Positions 33,578 to 41,726 of a stretch of DNA of 64,000 bases are shown piece by piece. The stretch comes from Leucobacter aridicollis (GTDB lineage: Bacteria; Actinomycetota; Actinomycetes; Actinomycetales; Microbacteriaceae). Within the stretch, counting starts at the first letter, position 1. Every line of letters starts with the position of its first letter. The position numbers and the translations under genes are program-made. The stretch spans positions 1,240,001 through 1,304,000 of the forward strand of contig NZ_JACCBD010000001.1 in assembly GCF_013409595.1 (NCBI RefSeq), given 5' to 3'. The notes under the pieces were generated by a model. The model did not search any database. It saw only the letters and a program-made list of their open reading frames with translations, and was not told the origin of the DNA.

Positions 33578-36148
33578 ATGCATCTCGGAGAGATCCTCGA
33601 GACCGAGCGCTTCGCCGAACCCGACGAGATCTTCGCCGTGTTCGAGGAGTGGGCGTGGGAGGAGCGCGGGCTGCGGCTGTACCCGGCGCAGGAGGAAGCC
33701 ATCCTCGGGATGACCCTCGGGTCGAACGTCGTCCTCGCGACCCCGACCGGGACGGGCAAATCGCTCGTGGCGCTCGGGGCGCACTTCGCCGCCCTCGCCG
33801 AGGGGCGCCGGACCGTGTACACGGCGCCCATCAAGGCGCTCGTGAGCGAGAAATTCTTCGAACTCGTCGCCGTGTTCGGGGCCGACCGCGTCGGCATGAT
33901 CACCGGCGACACCGCGATCAACTCGGACGCGCCGATCATCTGCTGCACGGCCGAGATTCTCGCGAACCTCGCACTGCGGGACCGGACGGCGAACGGGATC
34001 ACCCAGGTCGTCATGGACGAGTTCCACTTCTACGCCGAACCCGACCGCGGTTGGGCCTGGCAGGTGCCGCTGCTGCTCATGGAGGACGCGCAGTTCCTGC
34101 TCATGTCGGCGACGCTCGGCGACGTCACCGAACTCGCAGACGACCTGAGCCGGCGGACGGGCCGCGACACCGAGCTCGTCACCGGCGTCGAACGGCCAGT
34201 GCCGCTCGACTTCAGCTATGCGGTCGCGCCAACGCACGAGGTCATCGAGCAGCTCGTTGAGGATCGCCAGACCCCGGCCTACCTTGTGCACTTCAACCAG
34301 TCGCACGCCGTCGAGCAGGCGCAGGCCCTCGCGAGCATCAAACTCGTCGATCGCGCCGGGCGCGACGAGATCGCTGAGGCGATCGGCGCCTTCCGCTTCT
34401 CGGCTGGCTTCGGTCAGACCCTCTCGCGGCTCGTCCGCTCGGGCATCGGCGTGCACCATGCAGGCATGCTGCCGAAGTACCGGCGGCTCGTCGAGCAGCT
34501 CGCTCAGCGCGGCCTGCTCAGGGTCATCTGCGGCACGGACACGCTCGGCGTCGGCATCAACGTGCCGATCCGCACAGTCGTCATCACGGCGCTCACGAAG
34601 TACGACGGCGAGAAGATGCGCCGCCTCTCCGCCCGCGAGTTTCACCAGATCGCCGGCCGCGCGGGCCGGGCCGGGTTCGACACGGAGGGCGACGTCATCG
34701 CGCTCGCGCCCGAGTTCGAGGTTGAGAACGCCCGCGCCGCAGCGAAGGCGGCCGCGAAGGCGAGCGGCGGCAAGAAGGCGAAGCCTGCGAAGAAGAAGTC
34801 GCCGCCGCAGGGCTTCGTCGCCTGGAACGAGCAGACGCTCGACAAGCTCGTGGCCGCGTCGCCAGAGCCGCTCGTGAGCCGCATGCGGATCACCCACTCG
34901 ATGGTGCTCGGCGTGATCGGCCGCGGCGAGGAATTCGAGGGCGACGCGCTCGCTACGCTCCGCACCCTCGTGTTCGACAGTCACGAGCCCCGCGCCGCGC
35001 AGTTCGCCCACGCGCGAACCGCGATCGAGATCTTCCGCACGCTCGTGCGCGGCGGCATCGTGGAGACCTACATTGACGGCTCCGGGCAGCGGCTGCTGCG
35101 CCTCACCGTCGAACTCCAGTCGAACTTCGCGCTCAATCAGCCGCTCTCGCCGTTCGCGCTCGCAGCGCTCGAGCTGCTCGACCCGGAATCGCCGAGCTAC
35201 GCGCTCGACGCGATCTCGGTCATCGAGGCGACCCTCGAGGACCCGCGCGCCATCGTGCGTGCCCAGGAGCACCGCGCACGCGGCGAGGCCATCGGCGCAA
35301 TGAAGGCCGAGGGCATCGAGTACGACGAACGCATGGAGCTGCTCGAGGAGATCACGCACCCGCAGCCGCTCGCCGACCTGCTCGGGGAGGCCTTCGAGGC
35401 CTACGTCAAGGAGGTGCCATGGGCGCGTGACTACGAGCTGCGCCCGAAGTCGGTCGTGCGAGACATGATCGAGCGCGCCTTCGGGTTCCGCGACCTCGTG
35501 AACTACTACGGCCTCGGCCGGGCCGAGGGCGGCGTGCTCCGCTACCTCAGCGACGCCTACCGCGCGCTCGAGCGGACCGTGCCCGAAGCGGCGAAGACCG
35601 ACGAGCTCGACGAGATCATTGAATGGCTGGGAGAGCTCGTCCGGCAGGTCGACTCGAGCCTCATCGACGAGTGGACGGAGCTTTCGAACCCAGACGTTGC
35701 GGCCGCCCTCGCGGCGCAGCGCGGCTCCGACGACACCGCGCTCGTCGGCCCACCGCCGGCCCGCTCGCTGCTTGCGAACGAGCGCGCCTTCCTCGTGATG
35801 GTGCGCAACGCCCTGTTCCGACGCGTGCAGGCCGCCGCGTTCGAACAGTACGACGAACTCGAAGCGCTCGACGCGTCGCACGGATTCGGCGTGCAGAAGT
35901 GGCGCGACGCTCTCGACGGGTACTTCACCGAGTACGACGACATCAGGGTCGATAGCGACGCCCGCGCCGCGGGCCTGCTGACGCTCGACAAGTCCCGCGC
36001 GGCCGACGGAACCTGGGGCTTCCGGCAGGTGCTGCTCGACCCGGCTGGCGACCGGGACTGGGGTATCGAGGGCGAGATCGACCTCGCAGCCTCGGAGCTC
36101 GAGGGCGAACCCGTCGTGCGCGTCACCCGCGTCGGCCCGACGGTCTGA
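33578..36148 (+). CDS. Superfamily 2 DEAD/DEAH-box helicase with DUF3516 C-terminal domain
   Basis: Helicase of 856 residues. Walker A is TPTGTGKS (about 59-66), motif II is DEFH in VMDEFHFY (about 147), motif III is SAT, and motif VI lies in REFHQIAGRAGRAGFD. The insertion with KASGGKKAKPAKKKSPPQ (about 390-407) is a basic low-complexity linker. The C-terminal half is the actinobacterial DUF3516 domain, so it belongs to a Ski2-like RNA helicase branch found mainly in actinobacteria; a role in RNA turnover is likely but not proven. An AAGGA site lies before the ATG. It lies downstream of the DUF2130 gene. Confidence 0.9.
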   Translation: MHLGEILETERFAEPDEIFAVFEEWAWEERGLRLYPAQEEAILGMTLGSNVVLATPTGTGKSLVALGAHFAALAEGRRTVYTAPIKALVSEKFFELVAVFGADRVGMITGDTAINSDAPIICCTAEILANLALRDRTANGITQVVMDEFHFYAEPDRGWAWQVPLLLMEDAQFLLMSATLGDVTELADDLSRRTGRDTELVTGVERPVPLDFSYAVAPTHEVIEQLVEDRQTPAYLVHFNQSHAVEQAQALASIKLVDRAGRDEIAEAIGAFRFSAGFGQTLSRLVRSGIGVHHAGMLPKYRRLVEQLAQRGLLRVICGTDTLGVGINVPIRTVVITALTKYDGEKMRRLSAREFHQIAGRAGRAGFDTEGDVIALAPEFEVENARAAAKAAAKASGGKKAKPAKKKSPPQGFVAWNEQTLDKLVAASPEPLVSRMRITHSMVLGVIGRGEEFEGDALATLRTLVFDSHEPRAAQFAHARTAIEIFRTLVRGGIVETYIDGSGQRLLRLTVELQSNFALNQPLSPFALAALELLDPESPSYALDAISVIEATLEDPRAIVRAQEHRARGEAIGAMKAEGIEYDERMELLEEITHPQPLADLLGEAFEAYVKEVPWARDYELRPKSVVRDMIERAFGFRDLVNYYGLGRAEGGVLRYLSDAYRALERTVPEAAKTDELDEIIEWLGELVRQVDSSLIDEWTELSNPDVAAALAAQRGSDDTALVGPPPARSLLANERAFLVMVRNALFRRVQAAAFEQYDELEALDASHGFGVQKWRDALDGYFTEYDDIRVDSDARAAGLLTLDKSRAADGTWGFRQVLLDPAGDRDWGIEGEIDLAASELEGEPVVRVTRVGPTV

Positions 36149-36225
36149 CGCGCGGGGCGTCAAGGCTGGCTGCGAGAACGCCGGGTCAACTCGCGCCGGC
36201 GTCGGCCACTATCTAGACTCAAACT

Positions 36226-36915
36226 ATGACTCCCCAGGCACTCACCCCTGAACACTTCCTCGCGAACGCAGACCACACGCTGCTCGCGCCCCCGACGACC
36301 GCAGCCGAGCTCGAAACTTTTCTCGACGACGCCGCGGCGCTCGGCGTCAAGCGCGTGTGCGTGAGCCCGTCGCTGCTCCCCGTCGACAAGCGCGGACTCG
36401 AGATCGTCACCGTCGTCGGCTTCCCCTCGGGCGTGCACAAAGCCGAGGTGAAGGCGTTTGAGGCGGCACGGGCCATCGCTGACGGGGCCGACGAGGTTGA
36501 CATGGTGGTGAACCCCGGGCTCGTCCACGCCGGCGATTGGGACGGTGTCGAGGCTGAGGTGCGCGCCGTGCGCGAGGCCAGCGCCGGCAAGATCCTGAAG
36601 GTCATCATCGAGAGCGCCTCGCTCACCGACGACCAGATCGTTGGCTGCTGCAAGGCATCTGAGGCCGCGGGCGCAGACTTCGTGAAGACCTCCACTGGAT
36701 TCAACGCCGCGGGCGGCGCGAGCGCTCACGCGGTCAAGCTGATGGCGGAGACCGTCGGAGGCCGCCTCGGCGTGAAGGCCTCGGGCGGCATCCGCGACGC
36801 CGAGACCGCGCGCGAGCTGTGGGCCGCCGGCGCGACTCGCTTTGGTGTCTCCGCGACCGGGGCCGTCGTTGCCGGGTGGGACTCGTCAGAGACCGCCACC
36901 GGATCGGGCTACTAA
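36226..36915 (+). CDS. deoC: Deoxyribose-phosphate aldolase
   Basis: Class I aldolase of 229 residues that splits 2-deoxyribose 5-phosphate into acetaldehyde and glyceraldehyde 3-phosphate, the last step of deoxynucleoside catabolism. The Schiff-base Lys154 in FVKTSTGF, the relay Lys184 in VKASGG and Asp92 in DEVDMVVN match the three catalytic residues of the E. coli enzyme. A TAGACT box (36214-36219) ends six bases before the ATG and no ribosome binding site is present, so it is probably leaderless. It is not in the nucleoside operon at 44334-51368, although it serves the same pathway. Confidence 0.95.
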   Translation: MTPQALTPEHFLANADHTLLAPPTTAAELETFLDDAAALGVKRVCVSPSLLPVDKRGLEIVTVVGFPSGVHKAEVKAFEAARAIADGADEVDMVVNPGLVHAGDWDGVEAEVRAVREASAGKILKVIIESASLTDDQIVGCCKASEAAGADFVKTSTGFNAAGGASAHAVKLMAETVGGRLGVKASGGIRDAETARELWAAGATRFGVSATGAVVAGWDSSETATGSGY

Positions 36916-36936
36916 CCGCGCGACGGAGCACCGCCA

Positions 36937-37443
36937 ATGACGGTTGAGATCCGTGAGCGGCGCGAGCCCGCGGCGGAGGCGCACGCCGAGATCGAGCGTG
37001 CAGCAGACGAGCTGTTCCGCGCGCATTTCGGCGTGCTTCCGTGGAACGAGGATGCGCCCGAGCCTGCGCTACACGGCCACGTCGAACGCGTGTTTGACGC
37101 GGTCGATGGTGCGACGCTTGTCGGATTTGCCAAGGTGATCGTTGCGGGGGAGTACCTCCACCTCGAGCAGCTCTCCGTCTCGCCGGACCACGCCAGGCGT
37201 GGCATTGGCGGCAGGCTCGTCAACACAGTGTTGTCGGCCGCCTGGGCCGAGGGCTTTCAGGCGGTCACGCTCCGCACCTTCGCGGACGTCCCCTGGAACG
37301 CCCCGTTTTACGAACGCCACGGGTTTCGTGTGGTCGACGCCGTGGACACCGAGTTCCATGCGGGGCTTGTCAGCACCGAAGCGAGCCTCGGGCTCATGGA
37401 GCACGGCGCGCGCGTGCATATGCTCGCGCCGCGGCCGCAGTAG
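36937..37443 (+). CDS. GNAT-family N-acetyltransferase
   Basis: Acetyltransferase-like protein of 168 residues. The acetyl-CoA binding motif A is LEQLSVSPDHARRGIGGRLVNTVL (R-R-G-I-G-G at about 88-93), and motif B region NAPFYERHGFRVVD is present. The substrate is unknown. The start lies 21 bases after deoC with a GGAG site, so the two are probably co-transcribed, but no functional link is obvious. Confidence 0.88.
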   Translation: MTVEIRERREPAAEAHAEIERAADELFRAHFGVLPWNEDAPEPALHGHVERVFDAVDGATLVGFAKVIVAGEYLHLEQLSVSPDHARRGIGGRLVNTVLSAAWAEGFQAVTLRTFADVPWNAPFYERHGFRVVDAVDTEFHAGLVSTEASLGLMEHGARVHMLAPRPQ

Positions 37444-37522
37444 GACGGCCCTCACGGGTCAGCCCTCCGGCGACCGTCGCTGACTCGTCGGCTGCGCCGC
37501 ATCCCATTCCCACCATCCCCAA

Positions 37523-37573
37523 TTTTTCCTTTTCACTCCAAACATCCGGGATATTTGGGGTGGAAAGGAAAAA
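37523..37573. other. AT-rich 20-bp hairpin in a GC-rich genome
   Basis: Bases 37523-37542 and 37554-37573 pair over 20 positions (18 Watson-Crick and two U-G pairs in the rightward RNA) around an 11-base loop. The outer arms are TTTTTCC and GGAAAAA. It lies between the convergent acetyltransferase and IclR genes. It could terminate transcription from both sides or be a dispersed repeat. The rest of the gap 37444-37654 holds nothing recognisable. Confidence 0.55.
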
Positions 37574-37654
37574 CTGGCTCGGGTGGGAGACGGGGGCCAG
37601 GATGCGAAGAACCCGGCTGCGCCGCGATGCGACCGCAGCCGACGCGGGGCGTGG

Positions 37655-38437
37655 CTAGCGACGGGCGCCGAGCAGCTCCGAGATGTCAGCGGCAGCGGCG
37701 ACTGCGCTCGGGCCGAACCGGCCGATCGAATCGTCAGGGTGCGTCACCACGAGTGACGAGATCGACAGGCTGTACGCGGGCTCGCCGCGGTGGTTGAAGA
37801 TCGGGGCCGACACGCACACGGTGCCAACCTCGTGCTCTTCGAGATCGAGCGCGTAGCCACGTTCGGCGACCTGTTCGAGTTCGTGCAGGAGCGCGTCGAC
37901 CTCGGTGAGCGTCGCCTCGGTCTGGGCCGGCAGTCCGGTGCGCTCGGCGTAGCTGTGCACCTCCTCCTCGGTGCGGTGCGCGAGCACCGCCTTGCCGAGC
38001 CCAGTGGTGTGCAGCCAGGCGGACCTGCCGGCCCGCGAGTGCACGCGATACGGGCGCTGGGACTCTGCCCCGAACAGGTAGGAGACCTCCTCGGAGGCAG
38101 CCTCGCCAATGTGCACGGTGCACTGAGTCGACGCGACGAGATCGGCGACGATCGGCTCCGCGAGCGCGACGATGTCGAGCTCGGAGAGCGTGCGGCCAGC
38201 GAGGAATGTGAACCGCTTACCCGCGCGATAGCCGTGCTCGGCGTCGCCCGAAATGAATCCCGAACCGATGAGCATCGCGAGGATGCGGTGCACGGTCGAC
38301 TTCGGGAGCTCGGCAGCGTCAACGATGTCGGTAAACCTGGTGTTCAGCAGGGCAGCTTCAAGCACTGCAAGGGTTTTTTGACTCGCGGTTTGCGGCCGCA
38401 GCAGGTACCCGTCGTCGTGCTGGCTCGTGCCTTGCAT
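37655..38437 (-). CDS. IclR-family transcriptional regulator
   Basis: Regulator of 260 residues. The N-terminal winged helix (SQKTLAVLEAALLNTRFTDIVDAAELPKSTVHRILAMLIGSGFI) is at about 18-62, followed by the GAF-like effector domain, with the typical GLGKAVLAH at about 140 and GYALDLEEHEVGTVCVSAPIFNHRGEPAYSLSISS towards the C-terminus. The ATG has an AAGGGAG site. No catabolic operon is adjacent, so the effector and target are unknown; the next genes upstream are a GntR regulator and a permease. Confidence 0.92.
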   Translation of the reverse strand: MQGTSQHDDGYLLRPQTASQKTLAVLEAALLNTRFTDIVDAAELPKSTVHRILAMLIGSGFISGDAEHGYRAGKRFTFLAGRTLSELDIVALAEPIVADLVASTQCTVHIGEAASEEVSYLFGAESQRPYRVHSRAGRSAWLHTTGLGKAVLAHRTEEEVHSYAERTGLPAQTEATLTEVDALLHELEQVAERGYALDLEEHEVGTVCVSAPIFNHRGEPAYSLSISSLVVTHPDDSIGRFGPSAVAAAADISELLGARR

Positions 38438-38577
38438 CTACTCCCTTTCGCCAATCTTTCTAGCGTAGTGCTCACAGCTGAGTGAGTGGGAAGACAGGCT
38501 GAAAACTTGAGATTTCACGAGCATCGAGTCTGACGGCTCACCCGCGCCGGCCCGCCAGCCTAACGGCGGCCCGACTC

Positions 38578-38946
38578 TCAGCGCGCGTCGAACGCCTCGC
38601 CGACCAGCGTGAGCGCGCGGGCCCGATCCACACCGAGTGCGGCGAGCTCCCGCGCGGCGCGGTTCGCGATCTCGCGCGCGCTGGCCTCGATCGGGTCGTC
38701 GCCGAGCGCGACGAAGGTGCCCGCCCGCCCGCGGCCCTCGACGATGCCGGCCTCCTCGAGTGCCCGGTAGGCGGACGCGACGGTGTTCGCGGCGAGGCCG
38801 AGGTCGGCGGCGAGCCCGCGCACTGTCGGGAGGCGCGACCCCGGCAGGAGGTCGCCCGAGTGCACGGCGCGCACCACCGCGTCGTGCAGCTGCCGGAACG
38901 GGGGAGTCGCAGACGCGGGGTCGACCTCGAACGCAAAGCTCGTCAT
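38578..38946 (-). CDS. Short GntR-family regulator, YtrA-like
   Basis: Regulator of 122 residues: a GntR winged helix (PPFRQLHDAVVRAVHSGDLLPGSRLPTVRGLAADLGLAANTVASAYRALEEAGIVEGRGRAGTFV) and a short helical tail, as in the YtrA subfamily, which often controls ABC transporters. Two ATGs compete. The upstream one (38958) lies inside a TATGCT box (38954-38959 on this strand), which ends seven bases before the second; ATG 38946 is therefore chosen as a leaderless start. It follows the permease gene on the same strand but is separated from it by a terminator. Confidence 0.85.
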   Translation of the reverse strand: MTSFAFEVDPASATPPFRQLHDAVVRAVHSGDLLPGSRLPTVRGLAADLGLAANTVASAYRALEEAGIVEGRGRAGTFVALGDDPIEASAREIANRAARELAALGVDRARALTLVGEAFDAR

Positions 38947-38959
38947 GCTGGCAAGCATA

Positions 38960-38993
38960 GGGCCCCGGCCACACCGAGGTGTGACCGGGGCCC
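38960..38993 (-). terminator. Hairpin terminator after the amino acid permease gene
   Basis: GGGCCCCGG and CCGGGGCCC (38960-38968 and 38985-38993) form a perfect 9-bp outer stem with an inner CACAC/GTGTG stem. It lies 23 bases after the permease stop and touches the GntR promoter. Confidence 0.7.
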
Positions 38994-39016
38994 ATTCGCG
39001 GCACCAAACGGCGAGG

Positions 39017-40444
39017 CTAGCCGATGCCGGCCATCTCCTCGACGTGGGTCTTGCCGACGCGGTCGAGCACGGCGGGGCGCTTCGCCTTGATCCACCAGTA
39101 GCGCGAGAACGCGGCGAGCATCGTGATCACGAAGAGGTACGGGATCACGTTCAGCGGGAACGCGGGCACGGGGTAGACGTTCGCCACGAACACGTAGGCC
39201 ATCGCGACGACAGCGACCGTCGCCGTCACCCAGATCATGCGGTTCTTGATGCCTTCGCGCGTCGTGTACACGACGCCGGCGATCGCCACGAGCGAGTACG
39301 CGACCATGTATCCGTACGTGCCGTAGGTGTCGACCCAGACGGTGATATCCATCGGGTGCGTCCCGGCGAGCAGCAGGATGATGTCGAGCACGATCGCTGC
39401 CGGTCCCGCGATGAGCAGCACGCGGTGCGGGGTGAGGTGGGTCTCGTGGGTGCGGCCGAAGCGCTCGGGCACCATGCCCTCCTTGCCCATCACGTAGATG
39501 ATGCGGCCGACGACGTTTAGCGGCGCGACGACGACGGCGAAGAACGACGCGGCGACGCCGAATACGAGGATCGGCGTGAACCAACCGGGCATGTTGACCT
39601 TTTCCGCGACCGCCTGCAGCGGGCTTGCGACCTCGCCGAGCTCGTCGCCGAGCACGGCGATCTGCGTGTAAGCGGAGAACACGTAGAGCACGCCAACGGC
39701 GACGGCGCTCCACATGATCGCGCGGGGGATCGCCTTCTTCGGATCCTTCGCCTCGCGCCCGAGGGCGTCAGCCGAGGAGAATCCGACGAAGCCGAGGATG
39801 CCGAGCACCATGCCGGCTGCGACGCCCTGGAACGGCACGCCCTCGAAGGAGAACTGCGAGGGATCCCACGCAGCGTCGCCGAGCACGATGAGTGCGGTGA
39901 CGAGCAGCACGAGGATGATCGCGACGGAGAGTAGTTCGAGGACGAGCGAGATGCGCGCCGAGATACGGATGCCGCGGATCGTGAAGAAGGTCGCGCCGCC
40001 GCCGATGATGACGGCGAGGGCGATGAGCCACGGCGTCGAGCCAGCGGACTCGATGCCGAAGATCACGAACAGGTCGGACATGTACGAGACGGCGCCGCCG
40101 AGCGAGCCCGCGGCGATGCCCCACGAGCCGATGAGGAGCGCGACGCCAGCGGCGAACGCGCCGGCCGGGCCGAGACCCTGCGCGACGTAGGTGTACAGCG
40201 AGCCCGCCGAAGCGTGGCGCTTCGCGAACATGCTGATGATGTAGCCGACACACAGGATGACGATCGTGGCGAGCACGAACGCGAACATGGTGCCGCTGCC
40301 AGCGCCGAGGAAGATCGACGCTGCAGTGAACGCGATGACCGCGCTGGGCGCGATGCTCGCGATGGCCTGCGCCGCGAGTTCGGGGCCGGACATGACCCCT
40401 TCGCGGAGGCCGGCGTCAGCCTTCTGGGTGGTGGACTGGGACAT
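39017..40444 (-). CDS. APC-superfamily amino acid/amine permease
   Basis: Transporter of 475 residues with about 12 helices. The first helix region ELAAQAIASIAPSAVIAFTAASIFLGAGSG and GFVGFSSADALGREAKDPKKAIPRAI in the middle match APC-type permeases related to the YjeH/ putrescine and ethanolamine transporter branch rather than to CycA. The ATG has an AAGGAGAG site. The gene lies 29 bases after the alcohol dehydrogenase gene on the same strand and is probably co-transcribed with it, which suggests that the substrate is an amine or amino alcohol oxidised after uptake. That link is inference. Confidence 0.88.
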   Translation of the reverse strand: MSQSTTQKADAGLREGVMSGPELAAQAIASIAPSAVIAFTAASIFLGAGSGTMFAFVLATIVILCVGYIISMFAKRHASAGSLYTYVAQGLGPAGAFAAGVALLIGSWGIAAGSLGGAVSYMSDLFVIFGIESAGSTPWLIALAVIIGGGATFFTIRGIRISARISLVLELLSVAIILVLLVTALIVLGDAAWDPSQFSFEGVPFQGVAAGMVLGILGFVGFSSADALGREAKDPKKAIPRAIMWSAVAVGVLYVFSAYTQIAVLGDELGEVASPLQAVAEKVNMPGWFTPILVFGVAASFFAVVVAPLNVVGRIIYVMGKEGMVPERFGRTHETHLTPHRVLLIAGPAAIVLDIILLLAGTHPMDITVWVDTYGTYGYMVAYSLVAIAGVVYTTREGIKNRMIWVTATVAVVAMAYVFVANVYPVPAFPLNVIPYLFVITMLAAFSRYWWIKAKRPAVLDRVGKTHVEEMAGIG

Positions 40445-40473
40445 TCAACTCTCCTTTGAGAAGTTCTTCGGGG

Positions 40474-41586
40474 TTACGGGATGAGCAGCGTGCGCAGCAC
40501 GCCGCCTGAAGCGAGATCGTCGAGGGCGTCGGCGGCTTCGTCGAGCGACCGGCGGCCGGAGATGAGCGGATCGAGCTTGAGCTGCCCGTCCATGTAGCGG
40601 TCCACGAGCGCGGGGATGTCGATCGACGGACGTACCGAGCCGTAGTTCGAACCGAGGATGCGCTGGTCTGCCTCCGCGAGCACGAGCGGCTCGAACGATG
40701 CCTTTGCGCCGGTGGGCGGCAGCCCAACGATCACGGCGGCGCCGCCGAGGCCGAGCATCTGGATCGCCTGCTCGGTGGTGACGGTGCGGCCGATCGCGTC
40801 GAACGCGTAGTCGACGCCGTCGGGGATGAGCTCGAAGAGCTGCTCGACCGCGTTGCCCTCGGATGCGTCGATGCGGTCGGTCGCGCCGAACTGCATCGCC
40901 ATGGCCGTCTTGTCGGCGACGACGTCGATCGCGATGATGCGCTCGGCGCCCGCGAGCTTGGCGCCCTGCACGACGTTCAGGCCGACGCCACCGCAGCCGA
41001 TGACGGCGACGGTCGAGCCCGGCTCGACGGCGGCGGTGTTCATGACGGCGCCGACGCCGGTCGCGACCGCGCAGCCGACGACGGCGATGACGTCGAGCGG
41101 TGCGTCGTCGCGGACCTTGATCGCGCCCGAGGCTGGAACGACGACCTCCTCGGCGAACGACGAGACCCCGAGGTAGTGGTGCAGCGGCTCCGCCTCACCC
41201 TCCTCGCCCTCGATGCTCAGGCGCGAGGTGCCGTCAAACAGCGAGCCCTTCGCGTTGATGACCTGCGCGACCTTCTGGCAGCGCGCCTCGTGCCCCTGCA
41301 GGCAGTAGCGGCACTCGCCGCACGGCGGCACCCAGCTGAGCACGACGTGGTCGCCAACGGCGAGCGAGGTCACGCCTTCGCCGAGCTCGACGACGACGCC
41401 GGATCCCTCGTGGCCCATGACCATCGGCGCGGGGGCTTCCCACTCGCCGCGCTTGACGTGCAGGTCGGAGTGGCACACCCCGGCCGCAGCGATCTTCACT
41501 CGAACCTCGCCCGCTTTCGGCGGTGCGAGTGTGACGTCGGCGACGGCGACGCGGGTGTTTGGCTCGCGAAAGACGACTGCCTTCAT
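40474..41586 (-). CDS. Zinc-dependent alcohol dehydrogenase, class III-like
   Basis: Medium-chain dehydrogenase of 370 residues. Catalytic zinc ligands Cys38 and His59-Glu60 are present, as is the structural zinc set Cys89, Cys92, Cys95 and Cys103. The NAD-binding motif GCGGVGLNV lies at about 195-203, and the domain continues to a normal end. It oxidises an alcohol to an aldehyde with NAD; this branch includes NDMA-dependent and formaldehyde-type enzymes, and the substrate is unknown. The ATG has a GGAGGAGG site. It is the first gene of the operon with the permease, and a PucR regulator is divergent from it. Confidence 0.92.
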   Translation of the reverse strand: MKAVVFREPNTRVAVADVTLAPPKAGEVRVKIAAAGVCHSDLHVKRGEWEAPAPMVMGHEGSGVVVELGEGVTSLAVGDHVVLSWVPPCGECRYCLQGHEARCQKVAQVINAKGSLFDGTSRLSIEGEEGEAEPLHHYLGVSSFAEEVVVPASGAIKVRDDAPLDVIAVVGCAVATGVGAVMNTAAVEPGSTVAVIGCGGVGLNVVQGAKLAGAERIIAIDVVADKTAMAMQFGATDRIDASEGNAVEQLFELIPDGVDYAFDAIGRTVTTEQAIQMLGLGGAAVIVGLPPTGAKASFEPLVLAEADQRILGSNYGSVRPSIDIPALVDRYMDGQLKLDPLISGRRSLDEAADALDDLASGGVLRTLLIP

Positions 41587-41689
41587 GTTGTTCCTCCTCC
41601 ATTGGGGTGCGCGCTGAGTCGGCGCAAAAGTTCGTCGAAGAGATCGTAAGTACGCGGGGTGCGCAATGTCACTGCGCCAAAGGTCGAAT

Positions 41690-41720
41690 TTGAGAGATGC
41701 GGATCGGCATTTGGTACATT
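41690..41720 (+). promoter_or_regulatory. Promoter of the PucR-type regulator gene
   Basis: TTGAGA (41690-41695) and TACATT (41715-41720) with a 19-base spacer lie directly before ATG 41727, with six bases between the -10 box and the start codon, so transcription probably begins at the A of the ATG. Confidence 0.5.
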
Positions 41721-41726
41721 CAATGC

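Noticed and set aside
33446..36163. A 905-codon open frame on the minus strand
   Set aside because: It is the antisense shadow of the DUF3516 helicase, rich in Arg, Glu, His and Val without motifs.
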